A stretch of DNA of 64,000 nt, taken from positions 1 to 64,000 of the forward strand of contig NZ_CP104143.1 of assembly GCF_025200715.1 (NCBI RefSeq), written 5' to 3'. Source of the stretch: Rhizobium sullae (lineage in GTDB: Bacteria > Pseudomonadota > Alphaproteobacteria > Rhizobiales > Rhizobiaceae). The notes under the pieces were generated by a model. It worked only from the letters and a program-made list of their open reading frames with translations, was not told the origin of the DNA and made no database searches. Position numbers and translations under genes: made by a program. Positions 28,290 to 38,572 of the stretch are shown here, in pieces. Numbering within the stretch: the stretch's first letter is position 1; each line of letters starts with the position of its first letter.

Positions 28290-28453
28290 AAGCCCCTCCT
28301 TTACCCCTTCTTCCCTTGGGGATAAGGGGGCCCGAAGGGTCGGATGAGGGCTGCGTATGGCAAATTCGTCCCTCGCTTTCGCTCAGGCCGTTCGCGCCTT
28401 TGGTCGCTCACCCCTATCTGTCCTTTGGACATCTTCTCCCCGAGGGGAGAAGA
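28290..28453. repeat. Palindrome-rich intergenic element of rhizobial type
   Basis: The gap between the UspA gene and trpS is filled by G/C-run palindromes. A perfect 9-bp inverted repeat lies at 28433-28452 (CTTCTCCCC and GGGGAGAAG around GA), and a looser one at 28305-28331 (CCCCTTCTTCCC, then GGGGATAAGGGG). Such mosaics are common between rhizobial genes (RIME-like). It has no coding look and no T-run, so it is not a clear terminator. A genome-wide copy count would settle it. Confidence 0.5.
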
Positions 28454-28462
28454 AAGGCTGTC

Positions 28463-29527
28463 TCAATAGAGAAAGCCGATGATGTCGCGGACGTCCTTCA
28501 TGGTCGCTTCGGCGCGGGCCCGGGCGCGTTCGCCGCCGTTGCGGAGAATAGCGTCGATATGGCTGGTATCGTCCATGAGGCGGCGCATTTCACCGGTGAT
28601 CGGCGAGAGCACCTGAACGGCGAGATCGACAAGCGCCGGCTTGAAGACGGAAAACTGCTGGCCGCCGAATTCGGCAAGCACCTCAGTTTTCGTTTTGTCG
28701 GCAAGCGCCCCATAGATGCCGACGAGGTTGTCGGCTTCCGGGCGGCCCTTCAGGCCCTCGACCTCGCTCGGCAAGCCGTCCGGATCGGTCTTCGCCTTGC
28801 GGATCTTCTTCGAGATCGCGTCCTCGTCGTCCATCAGGTTGATGCGCGAGAGATCGGACGGATCGGATTTGGACATCTTCTTGGTGCCGTCGCGCAGCGA
28901 CATCACGCGCGGTGCAGGGCCTTCAATCAGCGGTTCGACCATCGGGAAATAGGCGTGCACCGGCTCGTCGCCGACGGTGATGTCGACGCCCTGGCCGGCG
29001 CGGCGGATGTGATCTTGATAGTCCAGGTTAAACTTCATCGCGATGTCGCGGGCAAGCTCGAGATGCTGCTTCTGATCGTCGCCGACCGGAACATGCGTGC
29101 CGCGATAAACGAGGATGTCGGCGGCCATCAGGCTCGGATAGGCAAGCAGGCCGAGCGAGGCATTTTCGCGGTCCTTGCCGGCCTTGTCCTTGAACTGCGT
29201 CATGCGGTTCATCCAGCCGATGCGGGCGACGCAATTGAAGATCCAGGCGAGTTCGGCATGCTGCGGCACGGCCGACTGGTTGAAGACGATATGTTTTTCC
29301 GGATCGATGCCGGAGGCGATGAAGGCTGCGGCGATCGAGCGGATCTGGCCCGGCAGGTCGTTGTGCACGAGCTGCGCAGTGAGGGAATGCAGGTCGACGA
29401 CGCAATAGATGCAGTCGTTGCCTTCTTGCAGCGCCACGAACTTGCGGATCGCGCCGAGATAGTTGCCGAGATGGAGATTGCCGGTCGGCTGAACGCCGGA
29501 AAATACGAGCTTCTTGAATTCGGTCAC
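28463..29527 (-). CDS. trpS: Tryptophanyl-tRNA synthetase
   Basis: A 354-residue class I aminoacyl-tRNA synthetase charging tRNA-Trp. The HIGH-type motif [10 protein letters not shown] and the KMSKS loop ([10 protein letters not shown]) are both present. I set the start at GTG 29527 (protein begins [22 protein letters not shown] upstream) because it gives the normal rhizobial N-terminus and length; an ATG at 29575 would add 16 residues unlike the family. It follows a VOC-family gene on the same strand. Confidence 0.95.
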   Translation of the reverse strand: MTEFKKLVFSGVQPTGNLHLGNYLGAIRKFVALQEGNDCIYCVVDLHSLTAQLVHNDLPGQIRSIAAAFIASGIDPEKHIVFNQSAVPQHAELAWIFNCVARIGWMNRMTQFKDKAGKDRENASLGLLAYPSLMAADILVYRGTHVPVGDDQKQHLELARDIAMKFNLDYQDHIRRAGQGVDITVGDEPVHAYFPMVEPLIEGPAPRVMSLRDGTKKMSKSDPSDLSRINLMDDEDAISKKIRKAKTDPDGLPSEVEGLKGRPEADNLVGIYGALADKTKTEVLAEFGGQQFSVFKPALVDLAVQVLSPITGEMRRLMDDTSHIDAILRNGGERARARAEATMKDVRDIIGFLY

Positions 29528-29616
29528 GTCATCCTCGATTAGGCTGGTGGAGGGCCCCAGGGCAGAGACGCCCATGATGCTAACGCGGCGGCTTATGCAC
29601 GTGCTCGGTACTGCAA

Positions 29617-30021
29617 TCAAGAGGCGGCCGGTGCGGCATGCTGGATCAGATCGAAAGTGTTGCCGTAAGGATCCGAAAACACGGCCACCGTTCCGTAGAC
29701 CTCATGCCGCGGTTCTTCGAGAAAGCGCACACCGTTGGCCAGCATGGCGGCACGATCTTGTGCAAAATCGTCAGTCTTCAAAAAGAAGCCGACACGCCCG
29801 CCGGTCTGATTTCCGATTGCCGCTTTCTGTGCGTCATTGACTGCCCGGGCAAGAAGGAACGCTGCGCCATCGCCTCCTTTGGGCTTCACCACTACCCAGC
29901 GCTTGCCATCCGGCTGCATTTCGTCCTGTAGGCAGTCGAAGCCGAGCGCGCCGCAGTAGAAAGCCTTGGCGCGGTCGTAGTCATCGATGACGAGGGTGAC
30001 CAGGAAGAGGGATTGGCGCAC
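29617..30021 (-). CDS. VOC (glyoxalase) superfamily protein
   Basis: A 134-residue VOC protein: [21 protein letters not shown] at the start and [19 protein letters not shown] at the end, typical of the glyoxalase/bleomycin-resistance fold. The substrate is unknown. It lies upstream of trpS on the same strand with a gap of 89 bases and may share its transcript. Confidence 0.82.
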   Translation of the reverse strand: MRQSLFLVTLVIDDYDRAKAFYCGALGFDCLQDEMQPDGKRWVVVKPKGGDGAAFLLARAVNDAQKAAIGNQTGGRVGFFLKTDDFAQDRAAMLANGVRFLEEPRHEVYGTVAVFSDPYGNTFDLIQHAAPAAS

Positions 30022-30396
30022 GTATAAACTCCGGCTTCGAGAGATCTTTTGTTGCGGGGACTCGATACTTGGTCAAGAGCTTGCTCCGGCAGGACAGCTT
30101 TTTGATCGTGCCAAATTAAATTGTCGGCGGCGCTAATTCGAATTATGGCGCCTTTCTCCTGGTGGCCTGTTCCCTCTAATGCGCGTTGTTGCAAGGTCTT
30201 GATTTTCATCGAATGGTAGAGAGTATTTTATACTCAATTTTAGCTATCAACTTTGTAATTATGTCCATAATATGAGGGTGTCTCACTTAGTGAGTTGGCA
30301 TAAAATTTCACAAATTGGCCACTTTTCGAATGAACGTTCTCGACGCCAATCCGAGCCTCAGTGGAAATCCACTGCGCTCTATCTGGAGGGGACGTC
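30022..30396. other. 375-base non-coding gap, AT-rich, with a short palindrome
   Basis: No gene is convincing here. The right half (from about 30100) is clearly richer in A/T than the surroundings, and a perfect 13-base palindrome CTCACT-T-AGTGAG lies at 30282-30294, about 100 bases upstream of the secreted peptidase gene. This could be an operator for that gene. I found no tRNA, terminator or strong promoter consensus. Confidence 0.6.
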
Positions 30397-30825
30397 ATGC
30401 ATACGATTTTATCACTCGTTCTTGCTGGCTTGTTCACCTTGTCCTGTTGCGTCAATGCCGGCGCGCAGAACAGTAAAAAACCCCCGGTAAGACTTCTCAA
30501 GTACACGACATCGCTGCCCTATACGGTTCAGACCGTGAGCGTCAGAATCGGCTGCTTCCCGCCAAAACTCAGAGCCGTTCTCGCGCATATCGCGGCCAAG
30601 ACTGGCCGAAGACCGATGGTCACGTCCGGCCACCGGCCGCATTCCGGCCGCGCGCATTCTCAGCATCGCCATTGCAACGCAGCCGACATCCGCGTGCCGG
30701 GCCTATCGGAACGGACGATCATCGCGGCAGCGCAGACGGCACCGGGTATCGGCGGTATTGGGCGATACTGCAACGGCATCGTCCACGTCGACATCGGGCC
30801 GAAGCGGCGCTGGAGCCACTGCTGA
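30397..30825 (+). CDS. Secreted M15-type peptidase-like protein (D-Ala-D-Ala carboxypeptidase fold)
   Basis: A 142-residue protein with an N-terminal signal peptide (MHTILSLVLAGLFTLSCCVNAGAQ) that may carry a lipobox-like Cys pair. The mature part resembles Peptidase_M15_3: VTSGHRPHSGRAHSQHRHCNAADIRV and IVHVDIG, which supply the conserved His and Asp metal ligands (H-x6-D, HxD). The likely role is trimming of peptidoglycan peptides in the periplasm. The start at 30397 is supported by GGAGGGG. It stands alone on the plus strand, convergent with murJ. Confidence 0.78.
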   Translation: MHTILSLVLAGLFTLSCCVNAGAQNSKKPPVRLLKYTTSLPYTVQTVSVRIGCFPPKLRAVLAHIAAKTGRRPMVTSGHRPHSGRAHSQHRHCNAADIRVPGLSERTIIAAAQTAPGIGGIGRYCNGIVHVDIGPKRRWSHC

Positions 30826-30841
30826 TAACAAAGGCTGCGGT

Positions 30842-32422
30842 TCATCCTTCGGCTTTGGGCGAAGGCTTTCGGTTGAGGTTTCGCCGGATCATGCCGACAT
30901 CGGCGCCGCCAATCAAAAAGGCGGTCGCGAAATAGACGATCATCGAAATGGCGATCAAAAGGGCGAGCGTACCGGCCTTGGTCGCCAGATGGGCACCGGA
31001 AGCGAGCCACGGTTCCCAGCGATGCTGCAGGAAAACGATGCCGCCGCTCATCACGGATGCCGATACAACGAGCAGAGCCGCCCGCCGGGCCAGCGCCCAT
31101 TCCCAGTTAAGATGGCCGCGGCGCAGCAGCGTTGCGAAAAGCAATACCGTGCTGATCCAGCCGGCGGCTGCTTCCGCCACCGCGATGCCCGGTGCGCCGA
31201 GATAGGGGAAAAGCGTCAGAGCCGTGGCGCAGTTAACGCCGACGGCAACGGCCGAAAAGCGCATCGGCGTCTTGGTATCCTCGCGGGCATAGAAGCCCGG
31301 CTGCAACGCCTTGATGAGCACGAAGGCCGGCAGGCCGATGCCGTAGATCGCGAGGATCGAACCGACGAGCGCTGTGTTCTCCTGATGGAAGGCTCCACGT
31401 TCGTAAAGCACGCGGATGATCTCGTCGGCAAGGACCCAAAGGGCGAAGGCCGCGGGGATCGTCAGGAACAGCACGAATTCGATTGAACGGTTCTGCAGGT
31501 TCCCGGCTTCACGCAGATTGCCGCCCTTCAAAGCGCGGGCAAGCTCCGGCAGCAATACGACACCGACGGCAACGCCAACGACGCCGAGCGGCAGCTGGTA
31601 GATGCGATCCGCATATTGCAGGGCGGCGATGGCACCGTCGCGGGATGAGGCGATCGCCTGGCCGATCAGCTGGTTGATCTGCGTGATGCCGCCTGTGACT
31701 GCGGCGGGGACTGCGAGGATCAGCAGCCGCTTGACGTTCGGCGTCATGCGCGGAAAGCGAAAGCCGATGCTCATGCCTGCATGAAGGACCCCGATATAGA
31801 CGACGGCGAGCTGCAGGATACCGGCCCCCAGCACGCCCCAGGAGAGATACCAGGCGGTCGCGAGCGGTTCCGCACCGGTATAGAGAGCGTAGAAGAGCGC
31901 ACCAATCATCACGACATTGAGGAAGATCGGCGCGACCGCTGCGGCGAAGAAGTGGTGTAGCGAATTCAGCATGCCGCTCATCATCGCCGTCAGCGACATG
32001 CACATGAGATAGGGGAACATCACCGCCGCCATGCGGATCGTGATCGAGAACTTGTCCGGATCGTCGGCAAAGCCCGGCGCGATGATGAAGCGTACAAGCA
32101 GCGGCATGCAAAGCTCCATCACGATGGTGATAAGCAGCAGCACCGAAAAAAGCACGCCGAAAACCTCTTCCGAAAACCGCTTTGCTCCTTCCGTGCCGTT
32201 CGCTTCGATCTCCTTGGCGAAGAGCGGTACGAAGGCAGCGTTGAAGGCGCCTTCGGCAAACAACCGGCGGAAGAGGTTGGGAAAGCGGAAGGCTGCGTAG
32301 AAGACGTCAGCCATGGGGCCGGTGCCGAGAGCCGCCGCCATCAGCGTTTCGCGGGCAAAACCGAAGATGCGGCTGCCGAGGGTCGCGCCGCCGACGGTGG
32401 CGAATTTCTTGACGAGACTCAT
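30842..32422 (-). CDS. murJ: Lipid II flippase MurJ
   Basis: A 526-residue membrane protein of the MOP superfamily that flips lipid II for peptidoglycan synthesis. The N-terminus ([22 protein letters not shown]) and [24 protein letters not shown] are MurJ signatures, followed by about 14 helices. It overlaps the end of glnD by 4 bases. The glnD-murJ order with trpS nearby is conserved in rhizobia. Confidence 0.96.
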   Translation of the reverse strand: MSLVKKFATVGGATLGSRIFGFARETLMAAALGTGPMADVFYAAFRFPNLFRRLFAEGAFNAAFVPLFAKEIEANGTEGAKRFSEEVFGVLFSVLLLITIVMELCMPLLVRFIIAPGFADDPDKFSITIRMAAVMFPYLMCMSLTAMMSGMLNSLHHFFAAAVAPIFLNVVMIGALFYALYTGAEPLATAWYLSWGVLGAGILQLAVVYIGVLHAGMSIGFRFPRMTPNVKRLLILAVPAAVTGGITQINQLIGQAIASSRDGAIAALQYADRIYQLPLGVVGVAVGVVLLPELARALKGGNLREAGNLQNRSIEFVLFLTIPAAFALWVLADEIIRVLYERGAFHQENTALVGSILAIYGIGLPAFVLIKALQPGFYAREDTKTPMRFSAVAVGVNCATALTLFPYLGAPGIAVAEAAAGWISTVLLFATLLRRGHLNWEWALARRAALLVVSASVMSGGIVFLQHRWEPWLASGAHLATKAGTLALLIAISMIVYFATAFLIGGADVGMIRRNLNRKPSPKAEG

Positions 32423-35316
32423 GCCGTAGACCCGGCTTTCTTTTCGCTCGGCGGCGAAGTCCGCGCGGAGGCGGCGGGCGCGATGATGCCGGAGGGCATC
32501 CGTTCGCGGAGCTCATCTTCTTCGCCGGCCATCACGGCCTTCAGCCGGGCGGTGATATTGGCCCGCTTGGTGTCGCTGGAGATCTTCTGACCGACGAGAT
32601 CCGTGACATAGAAGGTGTCGATGACCTTTTCGCCGAAGGTGGTGATGCGGGCGGACTGGATGTCGAGCGAAAGATCAGAAAGCATCGCGGTGATTTCCGA
32701 AAGCAGGCCGGTGCGGTCAAGGCATTCGACTTCGATGACAGTGAACTTGTTCGACAGGTTGTTGGTGATGTTGACCGACGGCGGAATGACGAAGGCCTTG
32801 CTCCTCTTGCGGTTCTTCGTACGCGTAGCGATGACTTCCGGCAGCCGCTTGCGGCCCGACAACACGTCTTCGATCATGCGCCCGATCGTGCCTGCGCGGC
32901 GAAGCTCGTCGGCATCGTCCTGGAATTCGCGGCTGACATGGATCGTATCCAGTGCGCGTCCGTCCGACGTCGTGAATATCTGTGCATCGACGATATTAGC
33001 GCCAGCGGCCGCACATGCCCCGGCAATAACGGCGAGCAGGCGCGGGTGGTCTGGCGAGAGAACGGTGATTTCGGTGATCGCGTGGAAACTGTCCGTTCGC
33101 ACGGTTGTCGCGAGCGCCTGGCCGTTCTTGTCCGACTGGCGGATGAAATGGGCGTGACGGACCTGGTCTTCCAGCGGCACGGAAAGCAGGTAAGGCTGGT
33201 AGTGGAGCTTGCTGTAGGTCTTACGATCCTTCTGGCTCCAATCGGAAAGCGCATTGAACAGCGCTTCGGCCGCGGAGTTGGCGCGCTCCTTGCGCGACAC
33301 CTCCGAAAAGCCGCCGGCAAGCAGCAGTTCGGTTTCGTAATAGAGCGTGCGCAACAACTGACCCTTCCAGCCGTTCCAGACGCCGGGGCCGACGGCACGA
33401 ATGTCGCAGATCGTCAGGACCAGCAGCATCTTCAGGCGATCGAGCGATTGAACGCGATCGGCGAAGTCAGTGATCGTCTTGCGGTCGGTAAGGTCTCGGG
33501 TCTGGGCAACCATGGACATCGTTAGATGCTCCTCGATCAGCCAAACGACGAGCTCCGTCTGCTTTTGGGATAGGCCGAAGCGTGCGCAGAGCTTGCGGGC
33601 TACACGCGCGCCGGCGATCGAATGGTCTTCCTGGCGGCCCTTGGCGATGTCATGAAGGAGGACTGCGACATAAAGAGCCTCCCGGTCTTCGATCCCTGGC
33701 ATCAGCTTGTTGGCGAGCGGGTGCAGGTCGTCGGCCTTGCCCTTGTCGATTTCCGAGAGCACATCGACGGTGCGGATCAGATGCTCATCCACCGTATAGT
33801 GGTGGTACATGTTGAACTGCATCATTGCGACGATCTTGCCGAATTCCGGGATGAAGCGGCCGAGCACACCTGCTTCGTTCATGCGACGCAAAATGAGCGC
33901 TGGGTCGCCCCTGGAGGTGAGGATCGACATGAAGAGGCGGTTCGCCTCGTCGTTTTCGCGCAGTTTGTTGTCGATGAGGTTGAGCGATCGCGTGACCCGC
34001 TTCAGTGCATCGGGATGGAACTCGAGGCCATTGATATCAGCAACATGGAAAAGACGGATGATGCTGACGGGATCGTGCTTGAACACGTCCGGGCTGGCAA
34101 GCGCGATGCGGCCGCGATCCTCTACGAATTCGGTGCTGCCGGCGATCTTGCGGCTGCGATGGGCAAAACGGCTGATCACACCGGTGAGCCCCGGCGTTGA
34201 TTTCGCCTGCTGATCTTCGAGCGCCGCGCAGAGGATGCGCGTCAGGTCGCCGACGTCCTTCGCCACCAGGAAATAATGCTTCATGAAGCGCTCGACGGCC
34301 GAAAGGCCGGGACGCGTATGATATCCGAGCGCTTCGGCAATCTCCCGCTGGATGTCGAAGGAAAGCCGCTCCTCCGCCTTGCCCGTCAAGAAGTGCATGT
34401 GGCAGCGCACGGCCCATAGGAAATCGTCGGCCTTTTCGAAAACGCGGTATTCATGCTTGGAGAGAACGCCGAGCGTGACGAGTTCGACGGTATCTCGGAC
34501 ATGATAATAGTATTTCGAAATCCAGAAGAGCGTATGCAGATCGCGAAGTCCGCCCTTGCCCTCCTTGACGTTGGGTTCGACGAGGTAGCGTGTGTCGCCT
34601 GCCTTGCGGTGGCGCTCGTCGCGCTCGGCAAGCTTGGCGGCAATGAATTCCGGGCCGGTGCCGGTCACGATCTCCTTGTCGAAACGGGTCTCGAGTTCCG
34701 TTGCCAGCGATTTCAGGCCGCAGATGTAGCGCATCTCGAGGATCGCCGTGCGGATCGTCATGTCGGACCTGGAGAGCGCCATGCACTCCTCGATCGTCCT
34801 CGTCGCGTGGCCGACCTTGAAGCCCATATCCCAGAGGACATAGAGCATGAACTCGACAGCCTTGTGCGTCTCCTCTGCCGGCCTTGGCTGAAAGAGGAAG
34901 AGCAGGTCGATATCGGAGCCCGGCGCCAGCGTATCGCGGCCATAGCCGCCGACCGCCGTCACGGCGAACTTGTCCTTCTGCTTCGGGAACACGTATGCGC
35001 AGACGAACTCGTAGAGTGCCGTCGTGATCTGGTCTTGCAGCCAGGAGATGCGCCGGGCGCAGTTTAGCCCGCTGCCATCGGCAGAGAGAAGCGCGCACGC
35101 CTTTTGGCGGCCGTCGCCGCTTGCCTTTTTGAGCACAGCAAGCAGGTCGGAGCGCATGACGTCTGGTCGGGTCTTGTTGGCTTCAGCAACGGCGCCGCAG
35201 AGCTTTTGCAAAAGGGCCGTGTCGAGAATTTCCGAGAAATCGATGTCACTCATCGTCGCCATGCGCGGAGCGGCTTCCTGTTCGCGCGGTGCGACCGCGT
35301 CTCGTTTCGTCTGCAT
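32419..35316 (-). CDS. glnD: Bifunctional [protein-PII] uridylyltransferase / uridylyl-removing enzyme
   Basis: A 965-residue nitrogen sensor that modifies PII proteins according to glutamine. The nucleotidyltransferase site is GSDID (residues 133-137, after [11 protein letters not shown]), the HD phosphohydrolase has HDIAKG near residue 555, and two ACT domains for glutamine sensing lie near residues 740-815 and 855-930. The start at ATG 35316 could be one of the Met codons at residues 19 or 22. It couples to murJ by a 4-base overlap. Confidence 0.96.
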   Translation of the reverse strand: MQTKRDAVAPREQEAAPRMATMSDIDFSEILDTALLQKLCGAVAEANKTRPDVMRSDLLAVLKKASGDGRQKACALLSADGSGLNCARRISWLQDQITTALYEFVCAYVFPKQKDKFAVTAVGGYGRDTLAPGSDIDLLFLFQPRPAEETHKAVEFMLYVLWDMGFKVGHATRTIEECMALSRSDMTIRTAILEMRYICGLKSLATELETRFDKEIVTGTGPEFIAAKLAERDERHRKAGDTRYLVEPNVKEGKGGLRDLHTLFWISKYYYHVRDTVELVTLGVLSKHEYRVFEKADDFLWAVRCHMHFLTGKAEERLSFDIQREIAEALGYHTRPGLSAVERFMKHYFLVAKDVGDLTRILCAALEDQQAKSTPGLTGVISRFAHRSRKIAGSTEFVEDRGRIALASPDVFKHDPVSIIRLFHVADINGLEFHPDALKRVTRSLNLIDNKLRENDEANRLFMSILTSRGDPALILRRMNEAGVLGRFIPEFGKIVAMMQFNMYHHYTVDEHLIRTVDVLSEIDKGKADDLHPLANKLMPGIEDREALYVAVLLHDIAKGRQEDHSIAGARVARKLCARFGLSQKQTELVVWLIEEHLTMSMVAQTRDLTDRKTITDFADRVQSLDRLKMLLVLTICDIRAVGPGVWNGWKGQLLRTLYYETELLLAGGFSEVSRKERANSAAEALFNALSDWSQKDRKTYSKLHYQPYLLSVPLEDQVRHAHFIRQSDKNGQALATTVRTDSFHAITEITVLSPDHPRLLAVIAGACAAAGANIVDAQIFTTSDGRALDTIHVSREFQDDADELRRAGTIGRMIEDVLSGRKRLPEVIATRTKNRKRSKAFVIPPSVNITNNLSNKFTVIEVECLDRTGLLSEITAMLSDLSLDIQSARITTFGEKVIDTFYVTDLVGQKISSDTKRANITARLKAVMAGEEDELRERMPSGIIAPAASARTSPPSEKKAGSTA

Positions 35317-35448
35317 GCGCTATAGCCTCTTTACCCCGCGTTTGACACGGGCCTTCATACTGCAAGAACCCTTAATTTTGGCGAAAAGGTGTTGCCACGC
35401 CAATCGAGCGGGGTGCTGTGCCGCAGATAGGTTCGGGAAGCCTGGCGC

Positions 35449-35724
35449 TCAAGCGCCGACTTGCGCATTCACCGAATAGAGAACCTTGCGGGTTTCGCTG
35501 GCGATTTCGTCGAGCGTTGCCTTGTCGCATTCGCGATAGCCGGCCTTGGCGATCGAAAAGGCAAGATCGGAGATGATGGCGCAGCACCTAGTGATCTGCA
35601 ACAGGCCGAAGGGCGAGGCCCAGCCGCGTGGATTGCCGTGCTCGTCGGCAAGGCGCAGCGCCTCCATCGCCGTGAAGATATTGGCGAGCTTTTGGGTCTC
35701 GCGCAGCAGGCCCTCCATGAACAT
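35449..35724 (-). CDS. Conserved hypothetical protein between glnD and mutS
   Basis: A 91-residue protein that I do not recognise. It looks mostly helical (QKLANIFTAMEALRLADEHG, LLQITRCCAIISDLAFSIAKAG, LDEIASETRKVLYSVNAQ), with no signal peptide or membrane segment; it has three cysteines, two adjacent. Codon use is like the neighbours. It lies 10 bases after mutS and 132 bases before glnD on the same strand, so it is probably translated from the mutS transcript. Confidence 0.7.
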   Translation of the reverse strand: MFMEGLLRETQKLANIFTAMEALRLADEHGNPRGWASPFGLLQITRCCAIISDLAFSIAKAGYRECDKATLDEIASETRKVLYSVNAQVGA

Positions 35725-35734
35725 CGGTGCGCTC

Positions 35735-38461
35735 CTATTTCAGTTTTTTCTTCAGCTCATAAAGCGCGTCAAGCGCCTCGCGCGGCGTCAGGTCGTCGAG
35801 GCTCATTCTCCTTAACGCTTCCTCGATCTTGGACGGCCCGCGATTGGCATCCTCTCGCCGCACAGCAACTTGGAAGAGCGGCAGATCGTCGATCAATTGG
35901 CTTGCCGGGTTCTTGCGGTCGGCATCTTCCAGGCGCGTCAGCACGTCGCGGGCGCGCGCGACGACGGACGCTGGCAGGCCTGCAAGACGCGCAACCTGGA
36001 TGCCGTAGGAACGGTCCGCCGCACCCGGTCCCACCTCGTGCAGGAAGATGACATCGCCATCCCATTCCTTAACGCGCATGGTGGCGTTCGATAGCCGGGC
36101 AAGCTTTTCAGATAGCACCGTCAGTTCGTGGAAATGTGTTGCGAAGAGGCCACGGCAGCGGTTCGCCTCGTGCAAATGCTCGACAGCAGCCCATGCGATC
36201 GAAAGCCCATCGAACGTTGCAGTCCCGCGGCCGATTTCATCGAGGATGACGAGCGAACGATCGGTCGCCTGGTTGAGGATGGCCGCCGTTTCGACCATCT
36301 CCACCATAAAGGTCGAGCGACCGCGGGCGAGATCGTCAGAAGCGCCGACACGGGAGAAAAGCCGGTCGACGATGCCGATGTGAGCGGAGGTTGCGGATAC
36401 GAAGGAGCCCATCTGCGCCAGGATGGCGATCAGCGCGTTCTGGCGCAGGAATGTCGACTTACCGCCCATGTTCGGACCGGTCAGCAACCAGATCGCCCCA
36501 TCCTTGCCGTCCGCGACAGGTGAGAGATCGCAGTTATTGGCGACGAAGGGTCCGGAAGACTGGCGCCGCAGCGCCTGTTCGACAACAGGGTGGCGTCCGC
36601 CTTCGATCATAAACATCTTCGAAGCATCGACGAGCGGGCGGCAATAGGCCTGCTCCTCGGCCAACAGTGCCAGACCCGCGGCAACGTCGATGACGGCAAG
36701 CGCGCGGGCGCCGGCCTTGATCGCCTCGGCTTCAGCGACAACGGCAGCCGTCATCCGCTCGAAGGCTTCGAGCTCGATCTGCAAGGCGCGATCTGCGGCA
36801 TTTGCGATCCGGCTTTCAAGGTCGGCAAGCTCGGTCGTCGTAAAGCGCATGGCATTCGCCATGGTTTGACGGTGGATGAAACGTGCCTTGGCCTCCGCCG
36901 TATCCGTCATCGGTCCGGCATTGCCGGCAGTCACTTCGATGAAATAGCCGAGGATATTGTTGTGCTTGATCTTCAGCGACTTGATGCCGGTCTCGTCGGC
37001 ATATTGCAATTGCAATCCGGCGATGACCCGGCGCGACTGATCGCGAAGCGCCCGCACTTCGTCAAGCTCGGCATTGGCGCCGTCCCTCAGGAAACCGCCA
37101 TCGCGCTTCAAGAGTGGAAGTTCGTCGGCGAGAGTCTTGGTAAGCATAGATTCGAGAGATGAAGGCAGCGCCTGCAGGCCGGAAAGTGCAGCACCGAGCT
37201 CTTCCGGCAAAAGCGAATTGCCGAGCAGCTTCGCGAGATCCGAAGCAGCACCAAGCCCTTGCCGGATCGCCCAGAGGTCGCGCGGGCCGCCGCGGTCAAG
37301 CGCGAGGCGGGACAGTGCGCGCGGCATATCCGGCACGTGCTTCAACGCGTCGCGCAGGTCGCCGCAAAGCCTCGGCTCCTCCATCAGGAAGCCGATCGAA
37401 TCCAGCCGCTCGTTGATGCGGTCAGGATCGGTCAACGGTGACATCAGCCGTTCTGCGAGAAGGCGGGCTCCTCCGCCGGTGACCGTCCGGTCGATTGCTT
37501 TCAGCAGCGAACCGTTGCGGTCCCCCGAAAGCGTGCGGGCGAGCTCGAGGTTGGCGCGGGTCGCGGGATCGATGAAGAGCGTCGAGGCGCCGCTTTCGCG
37601 CTCCGGTTTGCCAAGTGGCGGGCGTTCGGCGATCTGAGTCTTTTCGACATAGGCAACAGCTGCCGCGGCGGCTGCCAATTCGGCGCGGGAGAAGGTGCCG
37701 AAGCCATCGAGCGTCGAAACGCCGAAATAGCGGGAGATGCGGGTTTCTGCTGTCGCACTGTCGAAAAGCACGGAAGGCTGCGGAACCGCAGTGCGGCCAA
37801 GCACGTCGAAGACCGGCTTCAGCTCGGGATCGTGAAACATGGTATCCGGCAGGATCAGTTCACGCGGATCGATGCGCAGGATATCGGCAAGCAGCCGCGA
37901 ACCTTCCGTCTCGGCGAGGCGGAAAACGCCGGTAGAAATATCGATCCAGGCCAGCGCCATCAGCGGTTCGCTCGCGCCGCGAATCCGGGTAAGCGCCATC
38001 AGATAGTTCGATTCGGAGGGTGATAGCAGCTTTTCTTCGGTAATCGTGCCCGGCGTGACAAGGCGAATGACGTCGCGTTTGACGACGGATTTCGAGCCGC
38101 GCTTCTTCGCCTCCGCCGGGTCTTCGACCTGTTCGCAGACGGCGACACGGAAGCCGAGCCCGATCAGCTTCTGCAGATAGTCGTCTGCGGCATGCACGGG
38201 AACGCCGCACATCGGGATATCCTGCCCCATGTGCTGACCGCGCTTCGTGAGCGTAATGCCAAGCGCGCGCGAGGCGTCCAAGGCGTCTTCGAAGAACAAT
38301 TCGTAGAAATCGCCCATCCGATAGAAAAGCAGCGAGTCGGGGTTGTTTGCCTTGATCTCGATGAATTGCTCTATCATCGGCGTGGCCGAAGCACGGCTTT
38401 CCTCCGTGGCAAGCTCGGCAGCCGAAAAGGCTTCATTCCTGGCGTCTATTCGTTGGTTCAC
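35735..38461 (-). CDS. mutS: DNA mismatch repair protein MutS
   Basis: A 908-residue mismatch-recognition ATPase. The mismatch-contact FxE motif is in [18 protein letters not shown], and the P-loop GPNMGGKST is near residue 661, followed by Walker [19 protein letters not shown] use the GTG start at 38461 ([21 protein letters not shown]), which matches the usual rhizobial N-terminus and length; the frame stays open another 287 codons, but that part is antisense to the malic enzyme gene. It diverges from tme. Confidence 0.95.
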   Translation of the reverse strand: MNQRIDARNEAFSAAELATEESRASATPMIEQFIEIKANNPDSLLFYRMGDFYELFFEDALDASRALGITLTKRGQHMGQDIPMCGVPVHAADDYLQKLIGLGFRVAVCEQVEDPAEAKKRGSKSVVKRDVIRLVTPGTITEEKLLSPSESNYLMALTRIRGASEPLMALAWIDISTGVFRLAETEGSRLLADILRIDPRELILPDTMFHDPELKPVFDVLGRTAVPQPSVLFDSATAETRISRYFGVSTLDGFGTFSRAELAAAAAAVAYVEKTQIAERPPLGKPERESGASTLFIDPATRANLELARTLSGDRNGSLLKAIDRTVTGGGARLLAERLMSPLTDPDRINERLDSIGFLMEEPRLCGDLRDALKHVPDMPRALSRLALDRGGPRDLWAIRQGLGAASDLAKLLGNSLLPEELGAALSGLQALPSSLESMLTKTLADELPLLKRDGGFLRDGANAELDEVRALRDQSRRVIAGLQLQYADETGIKSLKIKHNNILGYFIEVTAGNAGPMTDTAEAKARFIHRQTMANAMRFTTTELADLESRIANAADRALQIELEAFERMTAAVVAEAEAIKAGARALAVIDVAAGLALLAEEQAYCRPLVDASKMFMIEGGRHPVVEQALRRQSSGPFVANNCDLSPVADGKDGAIWLLTGPNMGGKSTFLRQNALIAILAQMGSFVSATSAHIGIVDRLFSRVGASDDLARGRSTFMVEMVETAAILNQATDRSLVILDEIGRGTATFDGLSIAWAAVEHLHEANRCRGLFATHFHELTVLSEKLARLSNATMRVKEWDGDVIFLHEVGPGAADRSYGIQVARLAGLPASVVARARDVLTRLEDADRKNPASQLIDDLPLFQVAVRREDANRGPSKIEEALRRMSLDDLTPREALDALYELKKKLK

Positions 38462-38572
38462 GGAGGTGCAATTTTCCAAAAAAACAGGTGCCAACCCTAG
38501 CCGCCCGCCGCTATAGATGACAACCGCCATTGAGGAAGAGCAAGGCGTCACCCACAGGACGTTGGAGGAAGA

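Noticed and set aside
28187..29542. 451-codon open frame on the plus strand across trpS
   Set aside because: It is the mirror frame of trpS and the upstream gap; the product is unlike known proteins while trpS is certain.
30294..30312. Possible sigma-54 promoter (TTGGCA...) upstream of the M15-like peptidase
   Set aside because: The -24 part fits, but the -12 position has TTCA in place of TTGC.
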